DNA from: Lachnoclostridium sp.
GTDB lineage: Bacteria > Bacillota > Clostridia > Lachnospirales > Lachnospiraceae
Assembly (NCBI GenBank): GCA_023665475.1
Contig: JAMPEB010000012.1
Coordinates: 1 to 64,000 of the forward strand
Direction of reading: 5' to 3'
DNA: 64,000 nt
Each line of letters starts with the position of its first letter. Positions within the stretch are counted from its first letter, which is position 1. The notes beneath the pieces are model-generated. The model saw nothing but the letters and a program-made list of their open reading frames with translations, ran no database searches and had not been told where the DNA came from. The position numbers and the translations under genes were made by a program. Of this stretch, positions 40,961 through 49,185 are shown in pieces.

Positions 40961-43192
40961 ATGAGAGAATTATATGCGGATATCATTATTGATATCTCCC
41001 ATGAAAAACTGGATAGACCCTTTCAGTACCGCATACCGGAGAAATTACAGGGCATCCTTAGGGAAGGAATGTGTGTAAAAATCCCTTTCGGACAGGGAAA
41101 TACCCGGCGGAAGGGCTATGTCACGGATATTGGGGAAGAATGTAAATGTGACCCTGAAAAAATAAAGGATATTTTGGAAATCGAGGCGGAAAGCGCCGAT
41201 ATTGAGAGCCGAATGATTGCTTTGGCGGGATTTATCCGCAGGAACTATGGCGGAACCATGATTCAGGCGTTAAAAACAGTGCTTCCCGCAAAGCAGTCCG
41301 TAAAAAAGCTGGAGCGAAAGACCATCCGGCGTATTTTGAGCAGAGAGGAAACGATTTCCCTGCTGGGGGAATGTGAACGGAAACACCGGACTGCCAAGGC
41401 AAGGCTCCTGAAAGAGCTTGCGGAACAGGAGGAAATTCCCTATCAATGGGTAACGGGCAAATTGGGAGTCTCTGCCGCTACGGTGCGTAGTTTGGAGAAT
41501 GCCGGTGTCCTCAGACTTTTCAGCGCAGAGGAATACCGCAATCCCGTTAAAATCAGTGCGGATTCGGAGGAAGCAAAAAGACTCAGCCCCGAACAAAGGC
41601 GGATTGTAGAGGAAATCAATCGGGATATAGAGGAGGGCGAAAGAAAAACTTACCTGATTCACGGAATTACCGGAAGCGGTAAGACTGAAGTTTATATGCA
41701 ACTGATTGCGGGAGAAGTGGAAAGAGGCAGGCAGGCGATTATGCTGATTCCGGAGATTGCCCTGACTTACCAGACCCTTCTTCGTTTTTATAAAAGATTC
41801 GGGGAGCGGGTCAGCGTGATGAATTCTACCCTGTCCCCCGGAGAGAAGTACGATCAGTGCCAGCGGGCCAAAAACGGTGAGATAGATGTGATTATCGGTC
41901 CCAGATCCGCACTGTTCACACCGTTTCCCAATCTGGGCATCATCATTATGGATGAAGAACATGAGGGAAGCTATAAAAGCGAGAGCACTCCAAAATATCA
42001 TGCAAGGGAAACTGCCGTAGAGGCGGCAAGGCTTGCGGGAGCAAGTCTGGTGCTCGGCTCCGCAACTCCTTCCATGGAGGCGTATTACCGCGCCAAATGC
42101 GGGGAATACAAACTGTTTACCCTGACTCAGAGACTTACGGGGGGAGAACTGCCTGTGGTACACACGGTGGACTTAAGGCAGGAGCTGAAAGAGGGGAACC
42201 GTTCTATTTTCAGTAGGAAGCTTCAGGAGCTGATGGCGGACCGCTTGCGAAAAAAGCAGCAGATCATGCTGTTTTTAAACCGCAGAGGATATGCCGGTTT
42301 TATATCCTGCCGTTCCTGTGGTGTGGTTCTGAAATGCCCCCATTGTGATGTATCTCTGTCGGAGCATCGCGGAGGAAAGCTTGTCTGTCATTATTGCGGA
42401 TATGAGACAAAAAAGCCTGCCCTTTGTCCCAAATGCGGCTCTAAATATATTTTGGGTTTTAAGGCGGGAACCCAGCAGATAGAAGAAAAGCTAAAGGAAC
42501 TTTTTCCAGAGGCGGGAGTACTTCGCATGGATGGCGATACTACAAGAACCAAGGACAGTTATGAGCAGATTCTAGCAGCGTTTGCCAACAAAGAGGCAGA
42601 TGTGCTGATTGGAACCCAGATGATTGTAAAAGGGCACGATTTTCCCAATGTAACATTAGTGGGAATTCTGGCTGCGGATTTGTCGCTGGGGGCGGGCTCC
42701 TATCGCTCCGGAGAGAGAACCTTTGAACTGCTGACCCAGGCAGTGGGGCGCGCCGGCAGAGGGGACATGCCGGGGGAGGCTGTAATCCAGACTTATCAGC
42801 CGGAGCATTATGCGGTTACTTATGCGGCAAAACAGGATTATGAAAGTTTTTATGAGGAGGAACTGCTTTATAGGGAATTGTCGGGTTATCCCCCTATAGC
42901 CCATATGCTGGCAGTCCAGATTCTGGGTAAAAACGAAGATTCGGCAAAACAGCTTGCGAAAAGGCTGTCAGATGTGGTAAAGTCTATAGAAGATGCATCG
43001 GTGGCAGTGATTGGCCCGGCGTCTGCATCCATCGGGAAAATTAATGATGTTTTTCGGTTTGTGTTTTATGCAAAACACAAGGAATATGATAAATTGGTGC
43101 AGATAAAGGATGCGCTGGAGGAAAGACTGCAGGCATGGCGAAATGTGAGGGAGACGGTACAGTTTGACTTTGACCCGTTAAATACATTTTAA
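40961..43192 (+). CDS. priA: primosomal replication-restart helicase PriA
   Basis: This 743-residue DNA helicase reloads replication forks away from the origin. The N-terminal DNA-binding domain (DRPFQYRIPEKL, VKIPFGQGNTRRKGYV) is followed by the helicase core with Walker A GITGSGKTEVYM, DEEHEGSYK (Walker B, DEEH), LVLGSATPS and LNRRGYAGF. The zinc motif has Cys pairs in SCRSCG, KCPHC, CHYCG and CPKCG. The C-terminal helicase lobe has GTQMIVKGHDFPNV. The start at 40961 follows AAAGGGG; an earlier in-frame codon at 40928 lacks a site. Confidence 0.95.
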   Translation: MRELYADIIIDISHEKLDRPFQYRIPEKLQGILREGMCVKIPFGQGNTRRKGYVTDIGEECKCDPEKIKDILEIEAESADIESRMIALAGFIRRNYGGTMIQALKTVLPAKQSVKKLERKTIRRILSREETISLLGECERKHRTAKARLLKELAEQEEIPYQWVTGKLGVSAATVRSLENAGVLRLFSAEEYRNPVKISADSEEAKRLSPEQRRIVEEINRDIEEGERKTYLIHGITGSGKTEVYMQLIAGEVERGRQAIMLIPEIALTYQTLLRFYKRFGERVSVMNSTLSPGEKYDQCQRAKNGEIDVIIGPRSALFTPFPNLGIIIMDEEHEGSYKSESTPKYHARETAVEAARLAGASLVLGSATPSMEAYYRAKCGEYKLFTLTQRLTGGELPVVHTVDLRQELKEGNRSIFSRKLQELMADRLRKKQQIMLFLNRRGYAGFISCRSCGVVLKCPHCDVSLSEHRGGKLVCHYCGYETKKPALCPKCGSKYILGFKAGTQQIEEKLKELFPEAGVLRMDGDTTRTKDSYEQILAAFANKEADVLIGTQMIVKGHDFPNVTLVGILAADLSLGAGSYRSGERTFELLTQAVGRAGRGDMPGEAVIQTYQPEHYAVTYAAKQDYESFYEEELLYRELSGYPPIAHMLAVQILGKNEDSAKQLAKRLSDVVKSIEDASVAVIGPASASIGKINDVFRFVFYAKHKEYDKLVQIKDALEERLQAWRNVRETVQFDFDPLNTF

Positions 43193-43235
43193 AAGAGGTA
43201 TCAAATAGGGATTCACAAGAGAACGGAGGCAGAAA

Positions 43236-43718
43236 ATGGCAATTCGGAATATCAGGGAATATGGCGACGAAGTATTGGAAAAGACCTGTAAGGAAGTAAA
43301 AGAGATGACTCCCAGACTCAGGGAGTTGATCGAAGATATGCTGGAAACCATGTATGAGGCAAACGGCGTAGGACTTGCGGCGCCTCAGGTGGGTGTTTTA
43401 AAGAGAGTGGTAGTCATTGATGTTACGGGGGATGAGCCATACATCCTTATAAATCCCCGCATTGTGGAGGAGAGCGGGGAGCAGACAGGCAGTGAAGGAT
43501 GCTTAAGTCTGCCCGGCAAAAACGGAATTGTCACAAGACCCAATTATGTGAAGGCGGTTGCGCTGGATATCAATATGAAGCCTATCGAGGTGGAGGGAAC
43601 GGAGCTTTTGGCGAGAGCTATCTGTCATGAGCTGGATCATCTGGACGGGCATATGTATGTGGAGAAGGTAGAGGGAGAGCTGCGGGATAATGCCGTAGAA
43701 GAGGAAGATTCGGAATAA
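43236..43718 (+). CDS. def: peptide deformylase
   Basis: This 160-residue metalloenzyme removes formyl groups from new protein N-termini. The three motifs are GVGLAAPQVG, EGCLSLPG (metal-binding Cys) and ICHELDHLDG (the HExxH-type helix with both His ligands). It is followed after 22 bases by fmt, the enzyme that adds the formyl group. The start follows GGAGG. Confidence 0.97.
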   Translation: MAIRNIREYGDEVLEKTCKEVKEMTPRLRELIEDMLETMYEANGVGLAAPQVGVLKRVVVIDVTGDEPYILINPRIVEESGEQTGSEGCLSLPGKNGIVTRPNYVKAVALDINMKPIEVEGTELLARAICHELDHLDGHMYVEKVEGELRDNAVEEEDSE

Positions 43719-43740
43719 CGGGCGGAAAGGTGTGTCGGAT

Positions 43741-44745
43741 ATGCGGATTGTATTTATGGGAACGCCGGATTTTGCAGTGGGCGCGCTGGAAGCGCTGATA
43801 AAGGCAGGGCATGAGATTACGGCAGTGGTAACGCAGCCGGATAAGGCAAAGGGGCGGAGCGGACAGCTTCAATTTCCCCCTGTAAAGGAATGCGCCCTGA
43901 AATATGGGATTCCTGTATTTCAGCCCCAAAAGATAAAGGCGGAAGATGCTGTGGCAAGATTAAAGGAATATCCGGCGGATGTTTATATTGTGGCGGCATT
44001 CGGACAGATTCTTTCACAGGAGATTCTGGCTCTCCCAAAGTTCGGCTGTCTGAATATCCATGCGTCCCTGTTGCCCAAATACAGAGGGGCTTCCCCCATA
44101 CAAAACGCGATTATTGACGGGGAGAAGCAGACCGGCATAACGATTATGCAGATGGATACCAAGCTGGACACGGGGGATATCCTCTACCAGAAATCCATGG
44201 AAATTGATGATGAGGATACCTTTGCGACTCTTCATGATAAACTCATGGACCTGGGGGGAGAAGCCATTGCGGAAGCACTGCCTCTTTTGGAGGCGGGAAA
44301 GCTTGTACCCATCAGGCAGGATGATGCCTTAAGCTGCTATGCTTCGCTCATAGAAAAGAGCATGGGCGAGATTGATTTTACAAAGAGCGCTGTGGCATTG
44401 GACTGTTTCATCAGAGGTATGACGCCGTGGCCCAGTGCATACACCTATTATCGGGGCAAGCAGTTGAAAATATGGAAAGCTCTGCCCGTGGCGTCAAATC
44501 ATGGAGCTATCGGTAATATTTTGCAATCCGAAAGCGTAAAAGCGGCGGGAACCATTACCGCCGTGGCGAAAGATCATATCAGGGTGGCAGCGGGAGAAGG
44601 TTTTCTGGACATTTACGAGCTGCAGCTTGAGGGCAAAAAACGCATGAGCGCCCGTGACTTCCTACTGGGAGTGAAGATGACAGAGGGAGAAAAGCTGGGG
44701 CGCGAATCGTCCCAAAAAGTATTTGACAAATATAGTGTCAAATGA
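43741..44745 (+). CDS. fmt: methionyl-tRNA formyltransferase
   Basis: This 334-residue enzyme formylates initiator Met-tRNA using 10-formyltetrahydrofolate. MRIVFMGTPDFAVGALEAL starts the fold, and VAAFGQILSQEIL, the catalytic-region NIHASLLPKYRGASPIQ and GITIMQMDTKLDTGDIL are family motifs. A C-terminal tRNA-binding domain follows. The ATG at 43741 gives the standard N-terminus; a GTG at 43732 is too close to AAAGG. Its last 25 bases contain the promoter of the next transcription unit. Confidence 0.96.
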   Translation: MRIVFMGTPDFAVGALEALIKAGHEITAVVTQPDKAKGRSGQLQFPPVKECALKYGIPVFQPQKIKAEDAVARLKEYPADVYIVAAFGQILSQEILALPKFGCLNIHASLLPKYRGASPIQNAIIDGEKQTGITIMQMDTKLDTGDILYQKSMEIDDEDTFATLHDKLMDLGGEAIAEALPLLEAGKLVPIRQDDALSCYASLIEKSMGEIDFTKSAVALDCFIRGMTPWPSAYTYYRGKQLKIWKALPVASNHGAIGNILQSESVKAAGTITAVAKDHIRVAAGEGFLDIYELQLEGKKRMSARDFLLGVKMTEGEKLGRESSQKVFDKYSVK

Positions 44746-44751
44746 TAAAGT
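44723..44751 (+). promoter_or_regulatory. promoter of the mntP riboswitch transcript, inside the end of fmt
   Basis: TTGACA (44723-44728), 17 bases and TAAAGT (44746-44751) overlap the end of fmt and start transcription just before the aptamer. Confidence 0.55.
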
Positions 44752-44767
44752 TAGGATAACAAATTTC

Positions 44768-44925
44768 CATGAGGGAGTAGCAAGCGTATATCGTAGCAAG
44801 TCAACATACTGGCCGTCAGGTCTGGCTTGTTTTAAATTGCGAGACTCATGTATAGCAAAACTATGCATGAAGTCTGTATATAAAAAAGATGCCAAGTATA
44901 GTTTTGTGACTGTACTTGGTTTTTT
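44768..44925 (+). ncRNA. yybP-ykoY (manganese) riboswitch
   Basis: The outer stem CATGAG (44768-44773) and CTCATG (44845-44850) encloses the hallmark AGGGAGTAGC loop at 44772-44781 and the second conserved loop TGCGAGAC (44838-44845). A spacer hairpin (ATAGC/GCAT) and a terminator follow. This aptamer family binds manganese, and ligand binding normally prevents terminator formation. The downstream gene is mntP, a manganese exporter, which fits a switch that turns on efflux when manganese is high. Confidence 0.88.
44892..44925 (+). terminator. riboswitch terminator before mntP
   Basis: CCAAGTATAGT (44892-44902) pairs with ACTGTACTTGG (44909-44919) with one G-T pair, and six T residues follow. 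Confidence 0.85.
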
Positions 44926-44973
44926 ATTGCAATCTGAGTGATAGGCGTGTCAAAACACATGGGAGGTGTCAGT

Positions 44974-45558
44974 ATGGAATGGAATCTGCTATTTTTCTTT
45001 AACAGTGCGCTGCTTGGCGTGGGACTTGCCATGGATGCGTTCTCGGTATCTCTTGCCAACGGACTCCATGAGCCGGACATGAACAAAGGCAAAATGTGCC
45101 GGGTGGCAGGGGTATTTGCTTTTTTTCAGGCGGCGATGCCTATGATTGGGTGGCTCTGCGTACATATTATGCTTCAATATTTTCAGGCGTTTGAAAAAAT
45201 GATACCCTGGATAGCCTTGGCTTTATTGGCGAGCATCGGCGGAAATATGCTGATGGAAGGCATCAAAAAGAAAGATGAGGAGGCAGATTCTCCCAAGGTG
45301 GGCGCGGCTGCCCTTTTTCTGCAGGGTATTGCCACTTCCATAGACGCCCTTTCGGTGGGATTTACGATTGCCGATTATGGGCTTATCATGGCTGTCATAT
45401 GCGCACTTATTATTTCCGCCGTGACTTTTGTGATTTGTATGACGGGGCTTGTTATCGGCAAAAAATTCGGAACCAGATTTTCCGGTAAGGCGGAAATTTT
45501 GGGAGGAATCATTTTGATTGCTGTGGGAATTGAAATTTTTGTAACGGGAGTATTTTAA
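44974..45558 (+). CDS. mntP: manganese efflux pump MntP
   Basis: This 194-residue membrane protein has six helices in two repeats. Each repeat has a conserved acidic pattern in a helix: VGLAMDAFSVSLANG and GIATSIDALSVGFTI, with the Asp residues of the D-A-x-S-V motif that bind the metal. It exports manganese. The start at 44974 follows GGGAGG at 44961-44966. The upstream Mn riboswitch strongly supports the assignment. Confidence 0.94.
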   Translation: MEWNLLFFFNSALLGVGLAMDAFSVSLANGLHEPDMNKGKMCRVAGVFAFFQAAMPMIGWLCVHIMLQYFQAFEKMIPWIALALLASIGGNMLMEGIKKKDEEADSPKVGAAALFLQGIATSIDALSVGFTIADYGLIMAVICALIISAVTFVICMTGLVIGKKFGTRFSGKAEILGGIILIAVGIEIFVTGVF

Positions 45559-45565
45559 TTAACGG

Positions 45566-45594
45566 TTGCTTTTATGGTTGAAAAATGGTATACT
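45566..45594 (+). promoter_or_regulatory. promoter of the cobalamin operon
   Basis: TTGCTT (45566-45571) and TATACT (45589-45594) with 17-base spacing precede the cobalamin riboswitch by 24 bases. Confidence 0.7.
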
Positions 45595-45617
45595 GAGGCG
45601 AATTGAATAGATAGCAG

Positions 45618-45784
45618 TCAGGTGTCGGAGCAGCCTTCCTGTAAGGCTGGCTTCGATGAAAAGGGAAACAGGTGTAAGTCCTGTACGAACTCGTCACCGT
45701 AATTAGGGAGCAGAGGCCGATATATCACTGGGAAACCGGGAAGATGGCGGATGTGATGATCTTTAAGCCGGGAGACCTGCCTGA
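45618..45784 (+). ncRNA. cobalamin riboswitch aptamer
   Basis: The closing stem TCAGG (45618-45622) and CCTGA (45780-45784) bounds the aptamer. Inside are the AAGGGAAACAGGTGTAAGTCC core (read in pieces) at about 45661-45681, GTCACCG and the B12 box AGCCGGGAGACCTGCC (45766-45781). The leader continues to a terminator at 45883 before the first gene, cbiK. Binding of adenosyl- or methylcobalamin is expected to reduce expression of the operon. Confidence 0.95.
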
Positions 45785-45882
45785 ATGCTGTACGGAAACG
45801 ATTGTTTCAGACCACGAGTAACTGGTTGTACATATGAGAATATAGGGATTCCTTGTGTTTTCCTATTTTCTTTCCTGTGAGC

Positions 45883-45921
45883 AAACCCTTTACCTGTAAT
45901 CGGAAAAGGGTTTTGTTTTTT
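45883..45921 (+). terminator. terminator of the cobalamin riboswitch leader
   Basis: AAACCCTTT (45883-45891) pairs with AAAGGGTTT (45905-45913), then T-rich sequence with six T residues (45916-45921). It ends the leader 78 bases before cbiK. Confidence 0.8.
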
Positions 45922-45998
45922 GTGGCGGTAACTTCGTTTTCTGCAGCAGTGCATATTCAATGAATAAAACAGCAGGAAACTGCGGAAACGAGGAAAAT

Positions 45999-47264
45999 AT
46001 GAAAAAACAATTGGCAGCACTTTTAGTGGCATCCTTAGCGGGCGTATTTTGTATGGCAGGATGCGGAAAACAAAATCAGGAAGCGGTCAACAATACGGCA
46101 CAGGGAAATACTCAGAGCGAATCGCAGCAAAGCAGCGAATCGCAAAAAAACAGTGAATCGTCTAAAAATAGCGGTTCGGAGAATGAGGCGGATGCCGACA
46201 GAAAAGCTGCGGATGAAGCGGCGGCTTTGATAGATGCCATTTATGTACAGGAAAGAACGGACCGGACCGACAAGCAGTGCGCAGACGCCAAAGCGGCGTG
46301 GGATGCTTTGACGGATGCCCAGAAGGAACTGGTAGAGGGAGAAAATGCAGACCCGGATTATTTTGGAAGGGATACCGGGGATGCTTCCAAGGATGATGCG
46401 CGAAATCAGGATGAAATCGGAGAGAATGAGATACTGACGGTGAGCTTCGGAACCTCTTTTAATGACAGCCGTGTTGCGGATATCAAAGGGATTGAGGACG
46501 CCTTACAGAAAGCTTATCCCGATTGGACTGTCAGAAGGGCGTTTACAGCGCAGATTATCATCAATCACATACAGGCGCGTGACGGTGAGTTCATTGATAA
46601 TGTGGAACAGGCGCTTGAACGCGCGACCGCCAATAAAGTAAAAAATCTGATAGTGCAGCCCACTCATTTGATGCATGGCGCAGAGTATGACGAGCTGCTG
46701 GAAGTTGTGGAAGCTTATAAAGATAAGTTTGAATCGGTAAAGGTTGCGGAGCCGTTGTTGGGCGAGGTCGGAAAAGATGCATCCATAATAAATGAGGACA
46801 AGAAAGCGGTGGCCGAAATCCTTACAAACGAAGCGGTAAAAACTGCCGGTTATGACAGTTTGGAGGCGGCAAAGGAAGATAAAGCCGTATTTGTGTTTAT
46901 GGGACACGGCACCTCTCATGCAGCCAAGGTTTCTTACAGTCAGATGCAGACACAGATGACAGAGCTGGGATATGACAATGTCCTAATCGGAACGGTGGAG
47001 GGCGAGCCGGAAGAGACTTCCTGTGAGGCTGTGATAGAGGCGGCTTTTAAGGCAGGCTATAAAAAAGTTATCCTCCGTCCCTTAATGGTGGTAGCCGGAG
47101 ACCATGCGAATAACGATATGGCAGGCGAGGAGGAAGATTCCTGGTTAAGCATGTTTAAGGCATCCGGTAAATTTGACAGTGTGGAGACACAGATTTACGG
47201 TCTCGGTCAGATTGAAGAGATTCAACAGATATATGTGAACCATACTCAGGCGGTAATGAAGTAA
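45999..47264 (+). CDS. cbiK: lipoprotein sirohydrochlorin cobaltochelatase (CbiK family)
   Basis: This 421-residue protein is a CbiK-type chelatase fused behind a lipoprotein signal: a hydrophobic run and the lipobox CMAGC near residue 22, then a Gln/Ser/Asn-rich linker. Residues 50-130 form a short helical region. The chelatase core (from about 145, ILTVSFGTSF) follows with the metal-site residues H303 in FMGHGTSHA, E334 in TVEGEPEE and H369 in VAGDHANND, spaced as in CbiK. It would insert cobalt into sirohydrochlorin or another tetrapyrrole outside the membrane. The start at 45999 follows GAGG. It heads the B12-riboswitch operon. Confidence 0.9.
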   Translation: MKKQLAALLVASLAGVFCMAGCGKQNQEAVNNTAQGNTQSESQQSSESQKNSESSKNSGSENEADADRKAADEAAALIDAIYVQERTDRTDKQCADAKAAWDALTDAQKELVEGENADPDYFGRDTGDASKDDARNQDEIGENEILTVSFGTSFNDSRVADIKGIEDALQKAYPDWTVRRAFTAQIIINHIQARDGEFIDNVEQALERATANKVKNLIVQPTHLMHGAEYDELLEVVEAYKDKFESVKVAEPLLGEVGKDASIINEDKKAVAEILTNEAVKTAGYDSLEAAKEDKAVFVFMGHGTSHAAKVSYSQMQTQMTELGYDNVLIGTVEGEPEETSCEAVIEAAFKAGYKKVILRPLMVVAGDHANNDMAGEEEDSWLSMFKASGKFDSVETQIYGLGQIEEIQQIYVNHTQAVMK

Positions 47265-47289
47265 TCCATAGAAAGCGGGAGATATGGTT

Positions 47290-49167
47290 ATGAGAAAGAA
47301 AAAAGGGATTTTGGCGGTATGCCTGCTGCCCATACTGTGTATTTTACTGAGCGGCTGTTCGGCTCAAAGTGATAAGAGGGAAGTTTCCGGCGGGGGACTT
47401 TTGGACGGCGTATATCTTGCCGAATTTCACACGGACAGCTCTATGTTTCGGGTAAACGAGGCATGCGAAGGTAAGGGAACTTTGACGGTGGAAAATGGGG
47501 AAATGACAATCCATATTTCCTTAGGCTCCAAGAAGATTGTAAATCTTTATTTAGGACTTGCAAAAGATGCGGAAAAGGACGGGGCTGTGCTGTTGGAACC
47601 CGTGACGGACAAGGTTACTTACAGCGACGGTCTGACGGAAGAGGTTTACGGCTTTGATGTGCCTGTGCCGGTTCTGGATGAGGAATTTGACCTTGCCCTC
47701 ATCGGAACCAAGGGAAAATGGTATGACCATAAAGTGACGGTCTCAAATCCGGAGCCTTTGCAGAAAGAACCCCGGACAGAAGGCTTTGCAAACCCAAAAG
47801 ACGGAAAGTACACCGTTGAACTTACCTTTGAAGGCGGAAGCAAAAAAGCGGAGATTTTGTCCCCTGCGGTCATTACTGTAGCGGGAGAAAGCGTAACGGC
47901 TACAGTGCAGTGGAGCAGCTCCAATTATGACTATATGATTGTAGATGGGGAAAAGTATCTGCCCGTTAGTACAGAGGGAGGCTCCGTCTTTGAGATTCCT
48001 GTTTCCGCCTTTGACGAGCAGATTGATGTTATTGGCGATACCGTGGCTATGAGTAAGCCTCATGAAATAGAATATACCCTTACTTTTCATTCCGATACGG
48101 TGAAAGCTGTAGCAGAAACGGCGGAGCCGGAAGAGCTTGTATATGAAAGCAGCATGGAACTGCAGTATGCGGAGAATTTTGCCGTAGATTATTATGAAGG
48201 CGGATACCGGTTGCTGACAGTTACGGACGGTACAAAAATATGGATTGTGCCGGAAGGAAAGGAAGCCCCAAAATCTTTAGGGGAAACGCCTGTTGTATTA
48301 AAACGCCCCATAAAAAATATCTATCTTGTATCGTCTTCCGTCATGGATATGTTTGCCGGACTGAATGCCCTTGATACGGTCAGACTTTCCGGGCAGAAGG
48401 AAGAAAACTGGTATATTGAGGATGCCAGAGACGCTATGGCAAGAGGAGATATTCTTTATGCGGGAAAATATAATCAGCCGGACTATGAGTTGATTGTTTC
48501 CGAAAACTGTTCCCTTGCCATTGAAAACAGAATGATTTCACACTCTCCCGAGGTGAGGGAAATGCTGGAGGATTTCGGAATTCCGGTTATGATAGAGTAT
48601 TCCAGCTATGAATCCCATCCTTTGGGCAGAGTGGAGTGGGTTCGGTTTTTCGGAGCTTTGACCGGCAGAGAAGAGGAAGCGCAAAAAATATTTGAGGAGC
48701 AGACCGCCATATTGGAAGCGGTAACGGCGGATGAAAAAACAGATAAGACCGTGGCTTTCTTTTTTATTACTTCCAATAATTTAGTGCAAGTGCGGCAAAG
48801 CTCGGATTATATTCCCAAAATGATAGAGCTTGCGGGCGGTAAGTATGTATTTGAGAATGTGGGAGAGGAAGAGTCCGGGCGTTCTACCGTGAATATACAG
48901 ATAGAGGAGTTTTATGAGGGCGCCAAAGACGCGGATTTTCTTATTTATAACAGTTCTATTGACGGCGGAGTGGCTTCCGTGGAAGAACTGCTTGACAAGT
49001 GTGCTGTATTAAAGGATTTTAAGGCGGTGCGGGAAGGAAATGTCTTTTGTACTTCCAATGATATGTACCAGCAATCCCTGTCAATCGCGTATCTGATAGA
49101 AGATATGCATAATATGATTCGGGGAGAAAACGAAGAGGAAATGAAGTATCTGTTCCGGCTTAAGTAG
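47290..49167 (+). CDS. corrinoid/tetrapyrrole-type ABC substrate-binding lipoprotein with N-terminal repeats
   Basis: This 625-residue lipoprotein has the lipobox LLSGC near residue 23. Two beta-rich repeats of about 110 residues follow (LLDGVYLAEFHT with ISLGSKKIVNLYLG, and DGKYTVELTFEG with QWSSSNYDYMIVDGEKYL). They resemble NEAT-like heme or iron-transport-associated domains. The C-terminal half is a BtuF/FecB-like binding domain (NIYLVSSSVMDMFAGL, GIPVMIEYSSYESHPLGRVEW, QSSDYIPKMIELAGGKYVF). It would capture a corrinoid, heme or siderophore-like ligand and deliver it to the permease downstream. The start at 47290 follows GGGAG. The riboswitch favours a corrinoid. Confidence 0.82.
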   Translation: MRKKKGILAVCLLPILCILLSGCSAQSDKREVSGGGLLDGVYLAEFHTDSSMFRVNEACEGKGTLTVENGEMTIHISLGSKKIVNLYLGLAKDAEKDGAVLLEPVTDKVTYSDGLTEEVYGFDVPVPVLDEEFDLALIGTKGKWYDHKVTVSNPEPLQKEPRTEGFANPKDGKYTVELTFEGGSKKAEILSPAVITVAGESVTATVQWSSSNYDYMIVDGEKYLPVSTEGGSVFEIPVSAFDEQIDVIGDTVAMSKPHEIEYTLTFHSDTVKAVAETAEPEELVYESSMELQYAENFAVDYYEGGYRLLTVTDGTKIWIVPEGKEAPKSLGETPVVLKRPIKNIYLVSSSVMDMFAGLNALDTVRLSGQKEENWYIEDARDAMARGDILYAGKYNQPDYELIVSENCSLAIENRMISHSPEVREMLEDFGIPVMIEYSSYESHPLGRVEWVRFFGALTGREEEAQKIFEEQTAILEAVTADEKTDKTVAFFFITSNNLVQVRQSSDYIPKMIELAGGKYVFENVGEEESGRSTVNIQIEEFYEGAKDADFLIYNSSIDGGVASVEELLDKCAVLKDFKAVREGNVFCTSNDMYQQSLSIAYLIEDMHNMIRGENEEEMKYLFRLK

Positions 49168-49185
49168 GGAAGGAGCGGCGCGGAA

